A DNA stretch of 64,000 bases from Zingiber officinale. Taxonomy: Eukaryota; Streptophyta; Magnoliopsida; Zingiberales; Zingiberaceae. Where the stretch lies: NCBI RefSeq assembly GCF_018446385.1, contig NC_056002.1, forward strand, positions 6,621,474 through 6,685,473, read 5' to 3'. Positions 47,645 through 59,255 of this stretch are shown here, in pieces (the first letter of the stretch is position 1; every line of letters starts with the position of its first letter). Position numbers and translations under genes: made by a program. Below the pieces are notes generated by a model. The model saw nothing but the letters and a program-made list of their open reading frames with translations, was not told where the DNA came from and made no database searches.

Positions 47645-49188
47645 TGAGTGCAATTGACCTAAGTTTGATCAAGTACGATTATGGTTTTGATGTGTGTATC
47701 AAAAAGTTTAAGTTATGTTTTACATTAATTTGATATGTGTGTTTGAGTCATGCAGGACTTAGTGAACCACATATGAGAAACTTGGTGTGACCAAGTTTGG
47801 TAAGTGCATCTTATGACTCGGGTCCTTGAGATCGTTGAAGGATGGTGTATCCGAGGGACCGCCAGATGAGGAGCAAAGGAGTGGGAAGAGGGAAGCAGAC
47901 TTCAAGGCAACGTGAAGGATGACATAGAAAGGAGCTACGGGCTCAAGTGCATCTAAGGGACGAAGGCTGAGAAAGAGGGTTTTAAGGTAGACTCCTAAGA
48001 GGATGAGTGTGAGTGATTATAATAGGGAAGTCGACTTAGGGGTGATCACAGATCGGGTTGGTTCAGTTATTAGGGTAAAAAACTATCCGACCCTACTAGA
48101 TAAGATAATGCAATATTAGGACCCTATATCCAACCATATATTCGGCGATTCTTATATATCAGATATCCGACGGGTTATCAGTTATTTGGATATCCAATTA
48201 AATATAAAAAATAAAATATAAATATAAATATAATAAAAAATAAAATATTTTAAAAATGATAATAGACATTATTCATTACACATTGTAGTAGTTAATCGAC
48301 AGTAGCTACTACAACGTGTAGCAACTTATCAACAATAGTTGCTACAAGTAGGGGTGATCGTGGATCAGGTTGGTTCGATTATTAGGGTAAAAAACTATCC
48401 AGCCCTACTTGATCTGATAATGCAATATCAGGACCCTACATCCAACCCTATATTCGACAAATTTTTTTTCGGTTCGGTTTGGGTCGGTATGAGCGGGTTG
48501 GTTAGTTTGGCGAGTTGACTGCTCACCCATAAGTCGACTCATGTAAAGATCATTTGACTAGTTGAGGATCACGAAGACACATAATGTTTTTGTGCCCAAC
48601 GGTTGTGAAGATAGTCAACTGATTAAGATGTCAATCGACTAGTAGAGAGCCGTTGAACAAAATCACGGATTTTGTGGAGTGTCGTTGGTTGTGTCCAACG
48701 GTCATACAATCGACTGATGATAATACCAATCGACTGGTGTAGGAAATGAGTTGGCACGGGATCAACTCTTTCCTCTCTATTTAAAGGAAGCTTGTGGCAT
48801 AAAGGAGGTTACTGATTCTTGTTAAATACTCCTAAGTGTTTGCCCTCAAACTTCCAAACCTACACTCTTCTTCTTAATATTATTCTCCATCTTGTAAAGA
48901 AAAAGAGTGTCTTGTGGGAGGTTTGCTCCACCGAGAAGGAGTACTTATAGCCAAAGATTGTCGGGGACTAATCCACCAACAGATAGAATTTATCTACTTC
49001 AAGGATAAGTCGTGGAGTATGGGCAAGCTATCTTCGAACCACGTTAAATAATCTTGTTAGAGTTTGCTTTCTCTTCTTACTTTGTTTTCATTATTATTCC
49101 GCTACGCACTAACGAATTGTAGGAAGAATGTAAACTTGGGGTGATCATCTGTTCACCCCCCTTCTAGTCGAGCCACGATCTTTAACAA
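47645..49188 (+). repeat. Right LTR of element C, interrupted by a hAT MITE
   Basis: Begins TGAGTGCAATTGACC and matches the left LTR until the left copy's truncation, then continues another 300 bp. Contains the MITE at 48037-48531. The right edge, near ...TTTAACA at 49188, is a best guess. Confidence 0.65.
48037..48531. mobile_element. hAT-type MITE with internal partial duplication
   Basis: 495 bp with termini TAGGGGTGATC and GCTCACCCATA, flanked by a perfect 8-bp duplication AGTCGACT (48029-48036 and 48532-48539). The 8-bp target and the TAGGGGTGA terminus are typical of plant hAT MITEs. The first 100 bp recur internally from 48350 (TAGGGGTGATCGTGGATC), so the element contains a second copy of its own left end. 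It has no coding capacity. Confidence 0.88.
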
Positions 49189-49329
49189 GTTCGTCACGAG
49201 AGATATTCTATAGAATCTTCTAGTGAAATCCCTCATCAAGATTTTCCAAGGAAAAGGAGCCCCGAATCTAGTGGAACGAAAGCTCTTCGAGACCCTCCAT
49301 TTTCAAGGGAATCCTTCAGGATGAATTGT

Positions 49330-49850
49330 CGAGACACTTTCAAGTGTTGCAGATCGAAGAATATAATGGTATTATATATTTCGAAGATCGCATCTATAAA
49401 TTCAAGAACGCTTCTTTATTACATCAATATTCTGATAACATCAAGTGTTGAATTTTCTTAACCACATTCTCAGGCTCAGTGCAGAGATGGTTTAGCTAAC
49501 TCCTTGCTTCTTCTATCCAAACTTTTGAGAAGTTTAAAGTTGTCTTCATGCAACACTTTGTAACCAGTCAAAGATACCAAAAAAAACATCGCATAATTTG
49601 TTTGCTCTCTAGTAGAAATTCAAAGGACTCTTGAAAGAATATTTGACACAATTTAATTAGGTGATCATGGATGTTCCTTTGATTATCCGAAAAGTGCAAG
49701 TTAGTGCTTTCTCTCAAGGCTTGATCGGTCAAGATTTTTTCAAGTCTTTAGTGAAAAACCCCCAACAAATTTCGAAGAATTATAAATCTGAACGCTTAAG
49801 TATATCCAAGACGAGGAATCCCATTACACAAAGAGAAAGGAAGCTCTTGT
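49330..49850 (+). pseudogene. Gag core of element D
   Basis: Encodes EEYNG, YKFKNASLLHQYSD, IFLTTFSGSVQRWF, VFMQHFVTSQRYQKK and SAFSQGLIGQDFFKSLVKNP, the Tat gag core in order. Several stops and one or more frameshifts interrupt it. It is cut at 49850 by the LTR S2 and continues at 50809. Confidence 0.8.
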
Positions 49851-50808
49851 TGGTCCCTTGTCAGCTAGCTAGAAGGGGGTGAATAACCTTGCAATTTAAA
49901 TCAAAGTACCATTCTCTTTCTTTCAACGTTAGGTTATAAAAACACTTTAAGAAACAAAATTAAACTGCATAAAAGAAGGTACGAGACAAACATAATTTAC
50001 TTGGTTTGCAACCGGAGAGGTTGCTAAGTCAAGGCAGATAAAGCTCTTTAAGTCGACTCCTTTGACACAAGTCAAACTCATACAAGACACTAACAGCTCA
50101 CAAATAATAAAGAACTAGAAAGAATTGGAAAGAATTTGAGTACAATTAAAGTGTTATCCATAACTAGGTGAACTAGAGCTCTATTTATAATTCACTGGTT
50201 GATTTTATCCGTTGCTGATGTGGTAGACTCTGGGCACTTGGATGGGGATTCGGGCACCTCCAGCGCGGTAATTTCATATATTCGCAATGACTATGCAATG
50301 GTGCCAAGATAAAATTTTATCCCCTCTCGGGCACTTGGATTGGTCCGGGCGCCAGGACCATTGTTGACGTGGACCTAAATTCGATCCATGCTGCAATGGC
50401 TTGAGAGGGCACATGTCTGGTGCCAAGGCGGTCTAGGCGCTTGGACAAATCAACATCGTGTCGACTTATCCGGCTTCTACTCCAGTCGCTTAGGTGATTC
50501 TCGGACCATCCAGAGTTGAGCTCACCCGAATATAACTCCGGCCTTCTTCTCGAGCAGTCTTCCACTCCAGCTTCTCTTCCCTCGGAAACATCGTGCACGC
50601 CTTTCTCATCTGCCTGTGTACTCTTCCGTAGAACCTCATTCCTCGGATGCACCGAGCCCGTTGACTTAATTCCCGTGTCATCCTTCTTGCTAGCTGCGTC
50701 TTTCGCTCGACTTCTTGTGTTCCTAACTCCCTGCACACCTAGACACAAGGATCAAATACATAAGACCTAACTTAACTCGGTTGATCACATTAAAACTTAC
50801 CTGGGGTA
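49851..50808 (-). mobile_element. Solo LTR S2, same family as the SPO11-1 intron LTR
   Basis: 958 bp in minus orientation, flanked by a 5-bp duplication CTTGT (49846-49850 and 50809-50813). Excising it restores the gag reading of element D. It aligns in reverse with 28372-29312 (shared GATCAACC, TCGAGCG and GACGCAGCTA blocks). The terminus that should be CA reads TA on the plus strand. The GGCGCC cluster of the other copy is degenerate here. Confidence 0.85.
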
Positions 50809-51463
50809 CTTGTAGTTTTGATTCCTGCTCCCATCCCCACTCATCCAGATCGTAGAGCCCCTCCTCTGCCCTTGTGAATCAGGAGTTCATGAATTAAAGA
50901 GGGAAAATTGTGGTACAAATAGTGGAAGTAGTCCCAACTTCTACTCCTGAATCCGATAGAAGGTCCCTTGAGGTGACTCAATATTGTATCTACCATCAAT
51001 CAAATACTTATTCCATTGGAGATTATCAGCGGTATGTGAGAGAATTGAAACAAATAGCAAAAGAAAATCTCCTCAACTCCTACAAACGTTGACATCATCA
51101 TGATGTTGATATCGACCAACCCACAAGTCATCTAGCTCGTTCTCTCTTAAAGGAACCCTGAGGTTCTTATTGGTCTCGTCAGAAGGTAAAAAAAAAAAGA
51201 TACAAAAAAGAACAAGATTAATGCTCGAAAGATTGTAAACATAAACTCTGATAGACCCACAGATGGGGACTTCACTCAAGCTCGAAGGGCTTATGGTAGA
51301 AGGATAGAAAGTTATGCCATTAGCACTAGTCAGGGAAGAGGACAAGATCCTTCCATAAATTTCGGACTTGAAGATTTGGCAGGAGTTGAGGCTCCCATGA
51401 TGATGCTTTAGTAATTGAGGCTTTCATCGCCAATTATAGGGTGAAGAGAGTATTTATTGATAC
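50809..51463 (+). pseudogene. Gag C-terminus and protease start of element D
   Basis: Continues gag with a proline-rich PAPIPTHPDRRAPPLP segment, then the Cys/His region (YCIYHQSNTYSIGDYQRYV, second Cys lost). The protease follows (HDDALVIEAFIANYRV near 51390-51440) and reaches VFIDT at 51463, where copia element E interrupts the catalytic aspartate-threonine codons. Confidence 0.75.
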
Positions 51464-51891
51464 TGTTGGGCGTTACACTTGGCAGACGAAAGGGTTCGTC
51501 CCTTTCGCTGCTGCAAACGGCAGGGAGACCAAGGGGCGTCCTTTCCCCTTCGTCTTCCTCAGCCTTCTTATAAGAGGCGTCCAAGGCAATCAGAGGGGAA
51601 AAGAGAGCTTCTGGCGATCGGAGGTGCGCAGAAGAGCAGTGGAGGTGATCGTGTGAGCAAAGGGAGAACATCCGCAGGGACGGAATTTGGTTTGTGGAAG
51701 AGTTCGAGAAGGTTCCGTGTGGTGATCTTCTCGGCGACAACAGCAGCGACGTCTCCGGCGGTTCATCGGCGAGTTCATCGACCGGCGTCTTCGGTTGCGG
51801 TTCTTCGGGAGATCAATGTGAGTGTTTATGGTTTCCGCATTATTATTTTAATTACTTCGTTTAAGTTTTCATGCTATCAAAACTACCAACA
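51464..51891 (+). repeat. 5' LTR of element E
   Basis: TGTTGGGCG...ACTACCAACA, with a TATA-like TATAAGA at 51569-51575. A consensus donor-like ATCAAT/GTGAGT lies at 51818 within the LTR, downstream of the presumed transcription start. Confidence 0.95.
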
Positions 51892-51892
51892 A

Positions 51893-51904
51893 TGGTATCA
51901 GAGC
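51893..51904 (+). other. Primer-binding site of element E
   Basis: TGGTATCAGAGC, complementary to the 3' end of initiator methionine tRNA, one base after the LTR. This is the standard copia primer site. Confidence 0.93.
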
Positions 51905-51989
51905 ATGTATAGTTTTGACAGCATGAAAAACGACGCCGAAAAGCTCGTGTTTTTTCTTCTTCTGTTGCGAAGAAGAAGATGAACAGTGA

Positions 51990-52345
51990 ATTGAATCGAT
52001 TGAAATTTCGTTTCAATCGATTCAAAAATCGCGAACAACGTATATTTTTTGTTTGAATCGATTGTTCAATCGATTCAAATATTTGAATCGATTGAATAAA
52101 GAATTGAATCAATTCAATTAACGGCACAGTGCTTTGTTGAATCGATTCGTCAATCGATTAAAAATCATGCACAGTAATATTTTCGATATTTGAATTGATT
52201 CATTTTAAAATCTGAATCGATTAAAGATCGAATGAAAAAGGAATGAACAGTGCTTGTATTTGACGAAGCACAGTGCGACATGCAATTTTTTTTTATTTTT
52301 GAATCGATTCAATTAGGAATTTGAATCGATTAACTATATAAAATA
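51990..52345. repeat. Array of AATCGATT palindromes in the leader of element E
   Basis: More than ten copies of GAATCGATT or close variants, often as facing pairs, are separated by short spacers containing CACAGTGC. The array lies directly downstream of the primer site, where retroelement packaging and dimerisation signals are usually found. Confidence 0.85.
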
Positions 52346-53090
52346 AAAAAAAACGGGTAAGAAAGAAAAAGGGCATGCACACTTTTTTTCCGAACAGTAG
52401 GTATATTTGATTAAATATTTTTATTAATTAATTAAATACATATAGTGAATGTATTATTAATTAATAAATAAATATTTAATTAAATTATGGTTCAATTTAC
52501 CGAAAATAGAACCCTACCAACTGATCGATCAAACCCCGGTTTGGTTTAAATTATTAGTTAATTTAAGCAGACCAATTTGATTCAATAATATCTAAAGCTG
52601 GTTCAAATTATTTGTTGGTTTAACCAGCTCAGTTTATTATTGAATTAATAAGGGTGATCTTAACTAAAGAAGTTGGGTATTCTTGATTCCATAAGTTGGG
52701 TTGATCGAATATGACCGGATTAGTTCCGTTGTGTCAAAATTTGATCAGAAACATTGGATTTGTTCTAATGAGTCAGACTTAATCCAATGGGTAATTGGAC
52801 GAGTCAAACGAACCTGAGTTGATTAATAAGTCTGTGATTGACTCAAATGGGCTTAAATAAGAACAGAACATAGGTCCAATTAGATTAGTTCTAATGAGGA
52901 CAATAGACTAAGTTTAACATCCAGACTCCTGATTGACCGGTCTAATGGGTCAGTCGACTTAAACTCCTGAAAATTGAGAAGATTTGTTTTTCTTGATTTA
53001 TAATGATGGTATGCCTGTATAAATTGAATTAAACTGGTTTTGTACTGGTTAGTCGGTTTTGTACTGACTTATTTAAATTCAATTTTTCAG

Positions 53091-53582
53091 ATGGCACGGA
53101 CGATTACCACATTGACTCGTCGCGAAGTGCGGCGAAACCAGCTCCGAGAGGAGATTCAGGAGATAGAGTATAAGTCTGCTTATGGAGTTGACGGACATGT
53201 TAGACGGCTGGATAGACTATTTTGGAAACTTGAGCAAGAAGAGTTTCCAGTCCTGGACAGTTATAGGATCTGGGCATTGATGCATTCATTGCCAGAGTAT
53301 CCCAGGATAATAGCAGACTATGTATGGGGGCGTCATCAAGGGCGTGTCACATATTCAGTACTGTGTGAGGAACTACTTCACCATATGGGTGAAGAAGAGC
53401 CTGAAGAGTCTGAAGAGGACCAGGAGATGCTCGAGGAAGATCCAGAAATGGATCTAATGGAGAATCCTGAAGCTACCCCATCTGAGATTATCCCAAATGA
53501 GTCCAGGTTAATAGGGATAGTGTTGGCTGCTATACTAGTGTTTGTCCTAGTGGGAGCAGTGCTGTCCTATCTAGTTTATTAG
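53091..53582 (+). CDS. Extra ORF of copia element E: gag-like core, acidic stretch, C-terminal membrane segment
   Basis: An intact 163-codon frame upstream of gag. The ATG at 53091 follows immediately after a strong 3' splice site (AATTTTTCAG), which decides the start; the in-frame upstream codons are not needed. Residues 32-98 (VDGHVRRLDRLFWKLEQEEF, then HSLPEYPR, then TYSVLCEELL) resemble the helical core of copia gag proteins. Residues 101-124 are almost all acidic. Residues 139-163 form one hydrophobic helix (IGIVLAAILVFVLVGAVLSY) at the very C-terminus, as in tail-anchored proteins. I do not know this protein as a standard part of copia elements. It could be an env-like or gag-modulating accessory, or a captured paralogous gag piece. 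Unlike gag-pol, it has no stop. Confidence 0.7.
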   Translation: MARTITTLTRREVRRNQLREEIQEIEYKSAYGVDGHVRRLDRLFWKLEQEEFPVLDSYRIWALMHSLPEYPRIIADYVWGRHQGRVTYSVLCEELLHHMGEEEPEESEEDQEMLEEDPEMDLMENPEATPSEIIPNESRLIGIVLAAILVFVLVGAVLSYLVY

Positions 53583-53959
53583 TGTTCTGTTTGCTGTCGT
53601 TATGTACGAGCAGTGTTAGCTCATCTAGTTTTTGAGTCATGTAATAATTTCTGTTGTTTTGTACAAACAGAATTATATAATAAAAGTTATGTTATATGTT
53701 AACTAACTTGGAAATGATTAGTTCATTTCATGATATGATTAGTTCATATAAATATGATTCGTTCATATAAAATGATTTGTTCATTAGTTGGGATATGTGT
53801 AATATAATTGATCAGTGTTGATTAGATTAGAACATACAAATGATGAGTGGAAACAATGTTATCACTTGATTTTGTAAACTAATTCTAATTTACACTGAGT
53901 CAATAAATAGTTGCACATATATGAATTACACTGAAATAATAAATAATTTGTTTATTTAT

Positions 53960-53963
53960 GTAG
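53960..53963 (+). promoter_or_regulatory. Candidate 3' splice site directly before gag of element E
   Basis: TTTATTTATGTAG ends at 53963, three bases before the gag ATG (53967). Together with the acceptor at 53088-53090 and the donor at 51818 it would allow two alternative spliced RNAs, one starting with the extra ORF and one with gag. Confidence 0.4.
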
Positions 53964-53966
53964 ATC

Positions 53967-56900
53967 ATGACAACTAAAACCATCATAGCTGAACTCAATA
54001 AGGGTGAGAAATTATATGGGGATAACTACAAAATCTGGCACCTCAAGATACAATATGTTCTTGAGGAACAAGAAGTTCTGAAGGCTGTAAACCAAATCAT
54101 GGAGGAACCGGTTGAGGGTTCCACAGCACAGCACAGACGTGACCTTGATGCCTATAAGGCATGGAAAAGGAAGGACTCCATTGCTAAGGGTATATTGATT
54201 AGTTCAATGGTGGATGACCTGATATTTGAGTATGAGCCATTACCATCGGCTCATGCTGTCTAGGTAGCCCTTAGAGAGAAGTACAGTGGAGTTAGTCTGA
54301 GTAAGCTCCGTCAGCTAACTATCAAGTTTGATAGTTGTAAGAAGCGCTCGAATGTTACCATGGCCCAACATCTCAGGGAGATGGGTAACATGATTCGAGA
54401 GCTGAAGACTGCAGGTTATACATTGACCGATGAACAACAGGTTCAGGCAGTTATCCGTTCCCTTCCTGATTCTTGGTAAACGATGAAACAGAACCTGACC
54501 CATAGTGAGAGTATCAAGACTTTCACTGATGTCTCACGCCATGTGGAACTTGAGGCGGAGAGGATTGAATCCACAAGGATTTCGGGTCAAGCTTTTGTAG
54601 CTGAAGGTTCTGGTTCCAAGAATAAGAACAAGTGGTTCAAGAAAGGAAAGGGGAAAGGAAAGGAGGTTAATGCTGTTGCTGCGAAAAACCAAATCAAGAA
54701 GAAAGGAAAGAAAAATGGACAAAAACCTAGGAGCAAGTTGACCTGCTTCAACTATGGTAAGAAGGGCCATTTTGCTCGGGATTGTACTGAGCCTAAAAAG
54801 GTAAATCCATTTTTGTCTTCTTTCCACGAGCAATATGTTGCAAGTACAGTGTTGTTAGCTGATTCGTATCCTTTGTGGATTGTAGATTTAGGAGCAACGA
54901 ACCACGTAGCTCGTGATCGAGCTACATATGTGGAGTACCGTCGGGTACCAGCTGTCAACAAATGGATATATGTAGGAAACAATGCAAGAATATAAGTCAA
55001 AGGAATTGGTACTTGCAAGCTCAACCTACGTGGTGGAGGCACCTTGTTTCTACATGATGTCCTGTACGCTCCTGAGATTCGACGGAATCTGGTTTCCGTT
55101 ATTTGTCTTCTTGATTTAGGTTACAATGTAAATTTTTATAGCCGTTGTGTGGAACTTCGAATTAACTCTGTGTTAATTGGATATGGTTATGTAACAAATG
55201 GTTTTATGGTTCTTGATGTAGAACCAAATAATAATAGTTGTTTTTCAAACATTGCTCTTACTAGTAATGCTGATGTTAATGATGTAATTTGGCATGCTAG
55301 ATTGAGACATATAGGACAAGAACGAATGAATAGATTAGCTAAGGAGGACCTATTAGGCACTCATGCTAAGATTAACTTGTCTATATGTGAGCATTGTCTT
55401 GCTGGAAAGGAGACTAGGAAACCATTTGGTAAGGCTATTAGGGCTGATTCACCATTGCAATTAATTCATTCGGATATTTGTGGTCCAATGAATGTGAAGG
55501 CTAGAAATGGGAGTTCTTATTTCATTACATTTATCGATGACTTTACACGTTTTGGTCATGTGTATTTGATTTCTCACAAATCTGAAGCATTGGATTGCTT
55601 TATTCGTTACTTGAACGAAGTTGAGAATCAATTGGAACGTAAGGTTAAAACCTTGCGCACTGACCGTGGAGGAGAATATTTGTCTGATCAGTTCAAGACA
55701 ATGTGTAATGAGAAAGGGATTATTAGACAGCTAACTATCCCTGGAACTCCACAGCAAAATGGGGTTGCTGAAAGAAGAAATAGGACTCTTCTTGAAATGG
55801 TTAGGTCTATGATGGCGCAGGCTAATTTGTCAATCTCCTATTGGGGAGATGCATTATTAGTTGCGACCTATATACTTGACAAAGTGCCTTCAAAGTCAGT
55901 TCCATCTACCCCACATGAACGTTGGACAGGCAGAAAACCGGATTTGAGTAATCTGAGACCTTGGGGGTCAGCTGCCTACATTCATGATAAGACTCACGAA
56001 TATGGAAAACTATGACCCAGAGGTAAGAAGTGTATCTTTATAAGGTACTCTGAGACCTCTAAGGGTTATGTTTTTATTGGTGAGCGACAAGATGGAACCA
56101 TCTCTGAGATAGAGTCAAGAGATGCTACTTTTCTAGAAACTGAGTTCCCAACACGAGGTGAAGTTGATAAGACAATTCCTCTATATGAGATAGAGGAGGA
56201 GGATAATGTTCCTTTATCAACAAATCAGGAGATGCCTGAATCTAGTCAACCGAGTGGGAGTAATTTGTCACTGAATGAGTCAGTTTCTCAACAGTCTAAC
56301 CTTCGAAGAAGTAGTCGTCAGATTATTCCTCGGAGAAGGTTTGATATTGAGAATGAGGCATTAATGGTTCTCCCAGTTGACGATGAGGAACCTCGAACAG
56401 TTGAGGAAGCTTTGAGCAGCTCAGTTAGAAAAGAATGGAAAGTTGCAATGGATGAAGAAATGGAGTCAATGAGAAAGAATCAAGTTTGGGATTTAGTCGA
56501 TCTTCCTCCGGGCCGAAGGGCTATTGGGAATAAGTGGATTCTCAAAGTAAAGAGGAAAGCAGATGGATCGATTAATCGATACAAAGCTCGATTAGTTGCA
56601 AAAGGATATACCCAAATGGAGGGTATTGATTTTGAAGAGACATTCTCCCCAATTGTAAAGTTTGTGTCAATACGTGTCATCCTAGCTATAGTAGCACACT
56701 ATGACATGGAATTACATCAGATGGATGTAAAAACGGCTTTCCTTAATGGTAATCTTGACGAAGAAATCTATATGGTACAACCAGAAGGTTATGTTGCTGA
56801 AGGCCAAGAGAAAAGAGTATGTAGACTTTGGAAGTCTATATATGGGCTAAAGCAAGTGTTAAGACAATGGAACATAAGATTTAATGAAGTAATATTATCT

Positions 56901-57943
56901 TATGGTTTCGAAATGATCAATGAGGATCATCGTGTTTACCTAAGAAAGGAAAAAGGAAAGCTTGTCATTTTATCATTATATGTTGATGATATGCTAATAG
57001 CTGGAAGTGACATAAAGTGTGTGATAGAAGTCAAAAGTTGGCTTTCATCACAATTTAACATAATAGATATGGGAGAAGCAGAGTACATCTTAGGAGTGAA
57101 GATCGTTAGAGACCGATCAAAGAGGCTTTTGGGTTTGTCTCAAGAAGCTTATATCACTAAGATGCTACAACACTTCAATATGTCAGATTGCAACATTGAA
57201 CAGACGCCTATTGCGAAAGGTACTGTCTTGAGCAAAAGTATGTATCCAAAGACTCCTGAGGAAATAGCCGAAATGAAGAAGGAACCATATGCCAGTGCTA
57301 TTGGTAGTTTGATGTACACTATGTTGTGTACTCGTCCCGATATAAGCTATGTTGTTGGCTTAGTTAGTCGTTTTCAGTCAAACCCAGGATCGAGACACTG
57401 GAAAGCGGTGAAGAGGATATTCAGATATCTTAAAGGAACAGCTGATTATTGCCTCTGTTTCCAAGGATCAGATATGAGCCTAAGTGGCTACTCAGATGCA
57501 GATTGGGCAGGGGATCTTGATGACAGAAAATTCACATCGGGCTATGTCTTCTTGCTGAATGATGGCGCCATCTCATGGAACAGCAAGAAGCAGGCTTGTG
57601 TAGCCTTGTCGACAATGGAAGCTGAATATGTGGCTTGTGCAGCGGCTGTGCAAGAGGCTGTCTGGCTAAGAAGGTTCCTGAAGCATCTGAGGATAGTGGG
57701 AGTCCTGTTACTGTGTACTGTGACAGTCAAGCTGCGATAGCTTTTTCCAAGGATCCCAAATATCACAGCAAAGGTAAGCATATAGAAATTAAGTATAATT
57801 TTGTAAGAGATATCGTTGACGAGAAAAAGATTATTCTTGAGTACATCCCTACACGAAATATGCTTGCTGATCCTTTTACTAAGCCATTGACTAAAGAGTC
57901 ATTTCATGGGCATATGAAGTCTTTGGGACTTCGGAGAATGTAA
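53967..57943 (+). pseudogene. Gag-pol of copia element E (four stops, one frameshift)
   Basis: One continuous frame from the ATG at 53967: gag (NYKIWHLKIQYVL, AVIRSLPDSW), a zinc knuckle at about 54744-54790, protease near 54870, GAG-pre-integrase (IWHARLRHIG), integrase (DICGP, LRTDRGGEY, NGVAERRNR), reverse transcriptase (VKTAFLNGNLDEEIYM, YVDDMLIAG near 56985) and RNase H (SGYSDADWAGD, STMEAEYVA). Stops are at 54261, 54477, 54993 and 56013. A frameshift near 57690 moves the last RNase H part into another frame, ending at 57943. The protease DSG is DLG (codon 54888-54890) and the second knuckle cysteine is Tyr (54753-54755). Integrase and reverse-transcriptase catalytic residues are intact. 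Confidence 0.95.
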
Positions 57944-58970
57944 CAATTGTAAAGACATTTTGATAAATGAAAAATTCCATGATCTATTCAGTGTATATGT
58001 CTTGGTTACATTCGAATAAAAGTCTCGATAAGCATGTTGACAGATTGGGATTGGTCCACTCACATGGACAATCATCTCTATTTGTTAAGTACGAAAAGAG
58101 GTAAGACCGTTGCTTATGGGACAACTTTTGTAGTTGTGAATAGAGACATACCCATAAGTTAAGGTTGCCTTGATATTTGTGTCAAGATGAGATCATTTGT
58201 GTAATGATTGGAGTAAATGCACCCACCATTTACTGAATCTGCTTGAAGCCAGATTAGAATTCATATGTTGAATTCAGGATTAGACATTGGGAATGTCTAG
58301 ATCGAAATCTGTACGATGTTAAAATTGGGAAAAACATGCGCTCTTTTTGGTAAAGAGAATAACATCGTAACATGTGATTCATACCACATGTGCTATGGCG
58401 ACAAGAAGGGTTGTAGGAGAATGGATCCCTGCTTCTCTACTATGTGAGACCCTTGAGATTATAAGTTAATCTCGATTTTACCCTAAGTGACTATTTAGCT
58501 GTCTACTTGAAGTTCTGATCAGTGTCTGCTACTTTAGCATGTTTCCTATTGGCTATGGATGATTCGGTCTATGGAGCATAACTAGGAAAGCAATTGATTA
58601 GAGTGAATGGATTCTAGCTAAAAAGGAAGATTAAGATTGATTTACATCTGCGACATTTATTCACTGGTACCGGTTACATTTTTAGTTCAGTACATAAAAT
58701 GTAATTGTGAATAATTTGTTTGATTGGAGGTGTTGAACATGCTCTTGACATATGGTCAATATGAGGGATTAGAGATGTTCATGATGATGTAAATAATTTA
58801 ATCTGGGGTAAAGGCAAACCATTTATGTCTATGATTTGTTCTATGGACATTTATGTCTCTGATTTGTTCTATGGAGCAGCTAAGTAAGGTGTGACAATCT
58901 TCTTAGCAATTGAATGCTCACTGTGCTTGCTGTCGCACGAACCATTTTCCCTAATGTATGGAATGGATGT
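57944..58970. other. Non-coding 3' region of element E
   Basis: About 1 kb between the RNase H end and the 70-bp array. No open frame of note. Such a long 3' region is unusual for a simple copia element and matches the equally long leader. Confidence 0.5.
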
Positions 58971-58976
58971 TCTGAT

Positions 58977-59240
58977 CTGGTCTTTGTGACTTGATTCTCA
59001 TAAAGTCTGTGTGACTTATTTGGTCTTTGTGACTAAATTTTGCTCTAGTCTTCGTGACTTGATCCTCATAAAGTTTTCGTGACTTATTTGGTCTTTGTGA
59101 CTAAATTTTGCTCTGGTCCTCGTGACTTAATCCTCATAAAGTCTTCGTGACTTATTTGGTCTTTGTGACTAATTTCGCTCCGGTCTTCGTGACTTGATCA
59201 CCTTGTAGTCTATGTGACTAACTTGGTCTATGTGACCATA
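58977..59240 (+). repeat. Array of about four 70-bp units upstream of the 3' LTR of E
   Basis: Units contain CTTCGTGACTTGATCCTCAT, AAAGTCTTCGTGACTTATTT and GGTCTTTGTGACTAAATTT. The word GTGACT recurs about every 20-25 bp. Confidence 0.85.
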
Positions 59241-59255
59241 TGGATTGACTTGGAC

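Larger units (their letters stand above)
43465..49190 (+). mobile_element. SIRE-like copia element C, gag only, pol deleted
   Basis: Left LTR from 43465 and right LTR from 47645 both start TGAGTGCAAT and share long stretches. The left one is truncated after about 44217. A polypurine tract (A-run plus GGGAGAGA, about 47625-47641) precedes the right LTR. The interior encodes a CCHC zinc knuckle (44333-44375) and a gag/linker region like SIRE/Maximus elements (46100-46720). There is no protease, integrase or reverse transcriptase. It sits in the gag of element D; the target duplication and exact right end (near 49188) were not resolved. Confidence 0.7.

Noticed and set aside
51479-51982. 167-codon frame across the copia E 5' LTR and leader
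   Set aside because: Covers LTR, primer site and leader; the matching frame is also open in the 3' LTR, so it follows from LTR composition.
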